The notes beneath the pieces are model-generated. The model did no database searches, was not told the DNA's origin, and worked only from the letters and a program-made list of their open reading frames with translations. From positions 22,824,701 through 22,888,700 of the forward strand of contig NC_087063.1 in the NCBI RefSeq assembly GCF_963678635.1: a DNA stretch of 64,000 nucleotides. Reading direction: 5' to 3'. The position numbers were made by a program, and so were the translations under genes. Of the stretch, positions 54,301 to 63,300 are shown piece after piece. Positions within the stretch are counted from its first letter, which is position 1, and each line of letters opens with the position of its first letter. Source of the DNA: Symsagittifera roscoffensis. Lineage: Eukaryota; Xenacoelomorpha; Acoela; Convolutidae.

Positions 54301-57300
54301 TTTCTGCTCTCCAAAATTTCGTGATTTTCCTGTGGATGGGTAGGTCGCAAATGGTCTTCAGAAATACTGATTAAATTTGATTTTTTCCAGCCCTGGTAAC
54401 TTTTTGTTGCACTTGGTGCAAAAAAAAGGACTTTTCCGACTCGTTCCATTGAAATATAGTTTCTAACTTTGTTCGTTTCCGAGAAATATGTCTGCCCATT
54501 TATCTTTCTTGAAAGCACAGTAACGACAGGTGCCGGACATCGAGCAGACGGGACTTCAAGCCGAATCGTAAAAATTAGGGACTCCAAGCCAAAAAGTTTC
54601 TCATCAAGTCATGAAAAATGATTAATTTGAAAACGCTTTTGAAGAATCACTCAATTTCATGATCTTTCTTCAGTAGTCATTGGCGTTTTCGTGAAATTTA
54701 AGCCTCCAAAAGATGTTTAGGAAAGTTGAAAAATAAAACACGGTTGAACGCAATTTTCTTGTTTATAATTTACGCATTTCAAGAACCGACTGATTTTATT
54801 TTTGTTATTGAAATGTTATTTTTGTAAATTGAAATGTTTCGTTTAAATTGCGTGGACTCACATTCTGAAGTTCAAATAAATTGAAATTTATAGCCTAATT
54901 AAATTGTTTTTTTTTTAAATGGACATCACTGACCAAAGGGTTCCCCCTTTGGTATATTTTCCATCCAGATTGGCTGACTTAACATTATTTTATCTCTACT
55001 TTCGGCTAACAGACTCTATGATAGAAGATAGATTGAGGTTTAGCAAAACATCGTTTTTAGTTAGCTCTTTGATCATTTGATTTTCACTTTTTTCATAGCG
55101 GTGGGTGATTGCCGACTTCAAAAAATAGTTATTTATAGATTGCATAATACACCTAAGGCACAGCACGTATATGAGCCTTTTTGACTTAATTAGATAAAAT
55201 CGGGCACTTTTTTGGAATAATATTCAATTCCAATTAGAATCACGACTAGTAGGTCGAGTATACGATACTTTAACTTGACATAATTGACATTACATTTGAC
55301 TTTCGGTGTCTGATGTTGCATAATTAACACAGCACACAGACAATTGGGAAAACGTCGATGAACACAAGGAAACAAAAAACAAAGCCAACAGACAGTCGGA
55401 AAAGAGTCAATGAACAAAAGGAAACAGAAAAAAACTACAGACTTAATGTTTGAATTTCGAAATTCAAAAAAAAAAAACAGATGGCCTTTAAATTCAGGTG
55501 GCGTTGTAGCACATCGGTAGTGATGGTGCCCAGCAATCATATGATTGAGGGTTCAAATCGCACGCGCGTTGCAATGTACAAGGTGAGTTCTTATAAAATA
55601 ACCATAGCTTAGTTAACCTTAAAAAATAAACCTCCGGGTTAGGCCTGGTTAATAAAAAAAATCAACCCAAATTGAGAAAAGTGGATTAATAGGTTAAGTT
55701 TTTACTCCGCCGGAAAATCTGAAAATAAAATAACATGTTCGAAACTAGAACTCATCACGTGGTTGAATCAAAAATACAAACAAAAAACGCAACTGCAAAA
55801 ATTCGATGAGCCAAGAAGAGAGTCGATGAACGCAAGGGAACAGAAAAAAACTGACTGATTTTTGAAAGAGCTTCAACCGTTCGAATTTTCAAGTAAAAAA
55901 ATACTTGGCGTTCAATCTCTTTGAATTTCAAGAACATTTTATGATTGGCACTTTTTTGGTAAAATTAAACCAAATTGAGAAAACTAAGTTAATAGGTAAA
56001 GTTTTTAATATGCTAGGAAATCATAAAAACCCACTTTCGAAACTACAAGTCGTCCACGTTCCATTTCCACGTTCATATTTATAGAGTGCAAATAACCTAT
56101 CTTTCAGCGGATGAATTTAAATTGAGCTCAAAATTTTCATATATACCAATGTGCATTCATATGTATGCATGCACAACTGTCGTTTTTAGAGCATTTCAAA
56201 ACTTTTTCCTGAGAAAAAGCACAAAAATTCATCGACTCTCAAAAATTCATCATGTCTACCTGGAGCACATGTAAAATAGGAAAGCGGGTGCCACTTTGAA
56301 CATGGTCATGACTTCGTCGAATCTGGTGACTGCATAGTGTAGCAACTCTTCCTCCACCTCGTCCACGAACTCAATCGCCCCCGGAAGGTCATCGTCATTT
56401 ATTGCACTAGTCTCCCCACTGTCCACACACTGACATGCAAACAAGGGAACAATAAGACAACTGTCACCGAAAATTACCCGGGCATATCAGGTTCAATGTT
56501 TTGAACTTCGTTATTCCGAATTTTTTTTTCTGATGTAGCCTCATGTATTTAATTGCTATCTATTAGTCGGGGCTAAAAACCAAACGATCCAAAAGAAAAA
56601 CTAAAACTCACCGCTGCGAAATTGAAATTGGGATCATGTCCCAATTCGATGTGTGGGATTTGGTCAGACGAGACAGGCGACGCCATCGCAGGAACTGATA
56701 CGTTCAAGTCTCCCTCAACTCGCAGAGGCCCCAGAGCTTCCGGAGATCCCCAACTTTGTTCAGACATCGGACCTGACCTTCCATCCATTCCTACAGCATG
56801 CCCCAAACCGTTAGATCCGGGACCCGTTTGATTACTTATTGGTACATTTTGACCTGGGATATTGCTTTTCTGGGCTCTGTTCAGATACTCCGAGGGAACA
56901 AATTGGAACTGAGAGTTGCGACCAATCTGAATGACAGCTCCCGGAGGAAGGAGGACTGTTTCTGAGATGTCATGTCCGTTCACGAATAGCTCTGAGTTAT
57001 TGTCCGAGGGGGAAATAGTCCAGGATTGGGGATCCGATTGAGCCAAAATGCAGTGATGCGGCCTGATTCCCGGTCCATATAACTAAAAATATGTTATCGT
57101 AAGACGCTCAAACTAACCACGCAATCATACATAATGTTTCAGGTTGAAAATAAATAATCGATCTTTTTGACAGTCATCAAAGATCACCTTTTGCGGTCTG
57201 ATTTTTTAAAGTCCCAAAATTATCTCTAGCCCCATGGCTACAACATCAGCTCTACTCATAAAAAACGGTACCGTTTAGTTTTACCTGAATGAATTGTCCT

Positions 57301-60300
57301 CCAACATAGCGTGTTTTGGGATCCGCTCCGATTTCCACTGTGTCAGAAATTAGATCAAATTTGGACACCTCACTCCTAGGATCTCCTGAAAAAAGTATTT
57401 AGCCGATTGAACGAGGTTATGCTATCCTTAGCAAGAGTAGATAGATGCTGTGCAAGTAACACAGAAGCTTCCTAACAACGATTCATAAAACTTCTAAATT
57501 ATCCCTTTTCAAATTTCGGCCAATTTAGTGCCTGATGTGATGAGATACTGAGTCGAAGCTGCAACTTCGCTAAAACAAGTAAACAAAAACAGCAAAAAAG
57601 CAGCCCTTAAAAAGAAAAAGAGCTATGAGCCGGAATCGGAGACCTGCAGATTAGGAGTCTTGCTGCTCTTCGCAAACACGGAAAAAGGGCAAAAAGTTGT
57701 TCTAAAACGGTCGAAAATTGAAAATATAGCCAACTAACTGTTGGAAAAGAGTAATGAACGCAAGGAAGCTGAAAAAACTGACTTGTTTTTTCAGAGCCTT
57801 CAGCTTTTGAATTCCGAAGAAAAAAATAGATTACCTTAAAGCTCTTTGAAATTGTAGAACAATTTATAATTGAAACTTTTTGTAAAAATTAACCCGCTTT
57901 GAGAAAACTGGATCGATACGTACAACTTTTATTTCGCTGGGAAATCTGATAATTAATTTCCATTTCGAAACCAGAAGTCGATCAATTTTTTCGTGACCTT
58001 TATGTTTTTGCTGTTCGATAGTGGAGTTTGCCTTCCTTTTAACAATGGAAATGCACTGAACTTCAAAAGAAATCACAAGTCAAACCACGAAAAATCAAAA
58101 TTTACCGTGAACAAATTTTTAAGACTTTTTCCTGGGAAAACAAAAAGAAACTCAAAAAAAAACAGATGGCCCTAAAGCCCGTTGAATTTCCTGAACAATT
58201 AATGATTGACACTTTTTGCAAAAATAAACCACTGAATTTGAAAAAACTGGATTGATAGATAAGTTTTTCATTTCGCTGGAAAATCTGAAAATTAAATTCC
58301 ACTTTCCAAACTAGACTTCCATAACGTTTTTATGACACTTTCACTTTTGCTGCTCGATAGGGGAGTTTGGCCGACAAAAATTGGGACGAAATTATTCAAC
58401 CGACAAAAAACTCAATTTAAATCTGAAATGTTTTGTGCGATCCAGAAATGCAAATAACAGCTATGTTCCCCTGAAACACCTCAAAATTAGGTTACTGAGT
58501 CGACCAAACATAGCCAACTGACAGTTAGAAAAAAAATAATGAACGCAAGGAAGCTGAGACTTGTTTCTTCAAAATCTTCAACTTTTGAATTTCGAAGAAA
58601 AAATAGATGGCCTTAAAGCTCTTTGAATTTGTAGATCAATTTATCATGGACAATTTTTTGTTCAAATTAACCCAATTTGAGAGAACTGGATCAATAGGCA
58701 AAATTTTTATTTCGCTGGGAAATCTGATAATTAATTTCCATTTGCAAAATTAGAAGTCGATCACGTTTTTCGTGCTCTTTACACTTTAGCTGTTCGATTG
58801 TGGAGTTTACCTGCCTTTCAACAATGGACATGCTTTGAACTTGAAAAGAAATCACAAGTCAAACCGCAAAAAAATCAAAATTGAGCGTGAACAAATTTCA
58901 TGACTTTTTCCTGAAAAAAAATCAGCAAGACCTAAATAACATTACTCACTACGTTCATTACTCTTATTCATAAGCCAAAATCATTTGGGCTTGCTTTTAA
59001 GCAAAAAAGACAATATACGTAAAATTAAGTCAAACGCTAGTAAAACTAACAACAGCAGAAGTAATTCAAACACTAAAAGCAACAACAGTATGAATAGCGT
59101 ACAGCCAAACAAAATCTACGATTTGGCATCTATGCCGACAACACAAGCAGATAAATAATAAGTTTACAATTTTTTTGCAACGGAATTTTTCCTACTTGAA
59201 GAAAAAAGGTCCCGTCAGATTCGAACCCAGGACCTTTGCCGTCCCAGGCGTATGACCTAGTGTTTCGAAGACGCAAATAAATTTGAAGTGATTATGAACT
59301 GAACCTTAATTTACAATTTCTATATGACCATTCAGTGAACAAAATTATTTATGGTAAAAAAACGTCTAGTACCCGATTGCAATACACGATTGCTGATTCC
59401 AAGAATAAAGAAACTTGAAAGAGTCCGAGCTACGGAACTGAGCCGACAAAAATAAACAGACTGACGATAGTTCGTCTACTTAAAAAAAACAGGTCCCAGT
59501 CGGATTCGAACCTCAAGCCTTTCTCGTCTTAAGCATGTGCGCTGGGTGGTTGATTGATTCTTTAATTTAATATGAAGCAAGATGAAACATCTGCAAAATC
59601 TTGTCAACAAGTTGTTTACGGTGAAAAAAGTCGTACACTGTTGCAACTTCTTTAATTACCGGTTGGTATTGCGATTAGATACGGTGGTTGTTTTATCTGC
59701 GGCGATATTGGTCCTGGAATTGGAACCTGGATGTCTCTGGGTCTTCCACCAGGGTTGTTGGCCGATATACTACTGCTGGAAGACATTCTGCTCTGGGAAT
59801 GACGATTGCCGTGGCCACTCATTCCTGACACGTTAGGGTCACGATGAGAGGACGCGGATTTCTGTCTCATTCTTTCCGGAGGTCTCTGCACCAGAAGAAA
59901 CATTAGGGATCCTAAACACATCATGATAAGCTTCAGCTAGCATCTAAAATGGGCTATTCGTTTTTTGATTTATGGTGCTTCCACATTTTGAATGTTTGCT
60001 AAAACCCGTGCTATTGAGAAATATTACAGATTTTTACAAACATCGCTCGAGCTAATGAATCTATTTAATCGCTCCATGGCTATTTCTATTGAAATCTATT
60101 TGAGCATTTTAGCAGCCTGATCAAAATTTTGGATTTGGAGTTAATGGCAAATTATTGGCACTATTAATTACCTTGAGCTTTAATCGGCCAAAAGAGAACT
60201 TTTTCAGCAAATTCAATATTTTGACAATTCCCATGAGCAATTTTGTGCACTGAATTTTGTTCAGATTCGTTGTTGTCCAAAACGGATATTTCCATCCACA

Positions 60301-63300
60301 CTTTGGCAGCTCGTTGACAAAGAAGTAATCAAAAAGAGCATACAGCGCTGATTTAAATTAACCGGACAAAACGCGTTATACTTGAAATTTAAAACGCATT
60401 TTTCTCAAATTGGGTTGAGTTTAGGTGAACACTTATGAAGACAAAACTTGCTTAAAGTTTTAGCAGAATTAATATGGTGTAATTTGTTTTGCGAAATTCG
60501 GGCCCAAAATTTTACCCCTAAATTGAGTCATTTTGGCTTTTCTTAGTTAATCAAAAATTACGCCGAAAATACCCAGTCAATCACAGACATAACTATATCA
60601 AAGTGAGCCCCTTACGTAGCCCAACAACCTTTATGAAGGGTATAATCTACAAAAAAAATGCAATTTGTTTAAAAATAGTTTTTAAATAAAAATTTGGTAT
60701 TTTATATAGTAAAAATGACCCTTTTTGTCTGTCAAACAAAAAAAAATTAAATTATACAATACTTTGGAGATTATACCCTTCATAAAATTTGTTGGGCTAC
60801 GTAAGGGGCTCACTTTGATATAATTATGTCTGTGATCGACCGGGTGCTTTTGGCGTAATTTTTGAATAACTAAAAAAATCCAAAATAACCCATTTTTGGG
60901 GTAAAATTTTGGGCCCGAATTTCGCAAAACAAATTACACGATATTAATTCTGCTAAAACTTTAAGCAAGTTTTATCTTCATAAGTTTTCACCTAAACTCA
61001 ACCCAATTTGAGAAAAATGCGTTTTAAATTTCAAGTTTAACGCGTTATGTCCTGTTAATTTAAATCAGCACTGTATTATCATATTCAAAAACAATTCGCA
61101 TGCAAAAAATTGTCTCAAGGTCGCCTGAAAGTTGACATTTGCATGCTAAATTTGATCAGACTCAGCAGATTGCTTTTTAAATTTAACTCTGTCTCCTAGC
61201 CTTTTTTAAAAACTTCTAAGTAGAAGTGAAGCTAGCATTGTCAGTAGTTAATTTTGTGGTGGTGGTGTTACCTTTTTGTTTAGGAAAGGTGGTGAAGTTG
61301 TGCCATGGAACCTCGTGATCATCCACGAATCTCTCCCTCCACCTCACTCTCCCGCTCTGGTAGCCACTCTCTCGCTCTCCACTCGGAACCACCACCTGAA
61401 TACACAAAATACTCCTCAGTTGCTGCTCAGATACTTTTTTAAACTTATTAACCTTTCCAACACAAGAACAGAAAGTAAGAAAAATGACCGCAAAAAGCAA
61501 TGACAAGCAAAATACATTTCAACAATGAATTAAAAGCAGTGCATTTTATAAAAAAAATAGTATGATCAAAACCCCAAATGTCATTCTTTTTTACAAGTGG
61601 TGTCTGTGAAGAAACAATGGCTTTTTGGCAAATATAGACTATCAATTTAACTTACACCAGCTCGAAATTCGCAGAAATAGGATTTAAAAAACAAAAACAT
61701 TTTTTTTAGCGAAAATTATTATTTCAATTTTTCCTGAAATTTACTCGATTTATTTTTTGCTTCACATTCAAAACTCGGAAGCAATAGAAAATTGAGTTAT
61801 TTTCACACAGAGCACATCAAACAAAAAACAGAGTTATTGGTGAAACAACAGACTAATTAAAATTAATGATTGTTTTTCAAACGACGCAATACGAGGCCGG
61901 GCGACAAAACCAAAATACGATTAGAAACCTTTTCAACCGAATAAAAACTGAAATAAAAAAACATAAGGTAAAGAATGAAAACTCAGAATTAGTGTATAAA
62001 CAACTTAGATAACAAACAGTAGGAAAAAAGATGATCAAATTTTGAAAAACGACAAAATAAACGACAAAATTTTTGAAAAACGAGATTAAGAAGTAATTTT
62101 AAACGGGCAAAAAAAAGAGAAAAACGCAAGAAAAAAATATAATTTCAAGCGTAATGATCGAATAAAAGATGGTCGAATAAAAGATGATGAATTTAAATTT
62201 CACCTGGACTAGACAGTACAAGTTGGGATCGGAGGTGGCGATGTCAAACTTCTTCAGCGCTTGTTCCACAATGGTCAATGCAGTATCTCTACAACCAGCC
62301 AGAATGGACTTGTAGTTAAACTCTTCCTTGATTCTGAATCCATAGATCTTCATGGGACCTCCTGTGAAAACAATAAGACCCTGAAAATTTATCAAACTAT
62401 GTTGCCGAAGCTTCAACAGTTTCAGAATAATTCAAGTCTATGCTAATTAATGACGCACTCAATTTAAAAACATGGTGACTTTTGGTAAAAACATGGTGAC
62501 TTTTGATAGCTATAGCGCCTAGTCACGATATTATAATTATCTATCTTTAGTGAGTCTTGGTAGGTTTAGTTGGCTGACTGATGCCCACCTGAATCTGGTC
62601 CTCCGTCTGCGTTTGTGAAGTCCTGCATCTTCTGTTCCACTTTCTCCTTTCGTTTCTGCTGCATGGCCGCATCCTTGTCACAGATACTGCAAATATGCAT
62701 ACGCCAATTAGCACCAAAGACCTGGAATTTTTAGCAACTCGCTTTTAAACTGAATGTTAAACCACAAATCAGTTTTCTTACACCCATTTATTGTTTAAAT
62801 TTACCAAGCCCGGCAGATTAGCTGTGAAACTGTAACCATAGCCAACTGACAGTTGGAAAAGAGTAATGACCGCAATGCAAAAAAAACCTACTTGTTTTTT
62901 GTCAAAAAAATTAACTTTCGAACTTTAAAATGCCATGACCTTAAAGCTCTTTGAAATTCAAGAAAAAATCACGATTGGTATTTTTTGATAAAAATAACCC
63001 AATTCGAGAAAACTGGATCAATAAATAAAATTTTTATATCGCTCGCTCGGAAATCTGATAATTAAATTCCATTTTCAAAATAAGATGTCCTTAACAATTT
63101 GTGACCTTAACAATTTTGCTGTTCTATAGAACGCAATTGAACTGAACTTCAAAAGAAATCAGTCGCACCGCCAAAAAGAAAATTTGAGCCTGAACAAAAT
63201 TTGAAGACTTTTCCTTAAAAAAATCATTACGATCTGAGCTACATTCATCGACTCTTAAAAACTCGGGTTCGAGGCACAACAAGATTCATACTCGTCACTG

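Larger units (their letters stand above)
53318..54931. mobile_element. hAT element, 1.6 kb, carrying transposase remnants
   Basis: Termini CAGTGATGTCCATTTAAAAA and its reverse complement, flanked by near-identical 8-bp duplications: ACCGAAGG (53310-53317) and ACCAAAGG (54932-54939). An 8-bp duplication with CA...TG termini is the hAT signature. The inside holds minus-strand remnants of a transposase. A second, smaller hAT element is inserted 10 bp from its left end. Confidence 0.85.

Noticed and set aside
53884-54587. Active hAT transposase gene
   Set aside because: The catalytic region is missing, the frame is interrupted, and the element's left end is split by another insertion.
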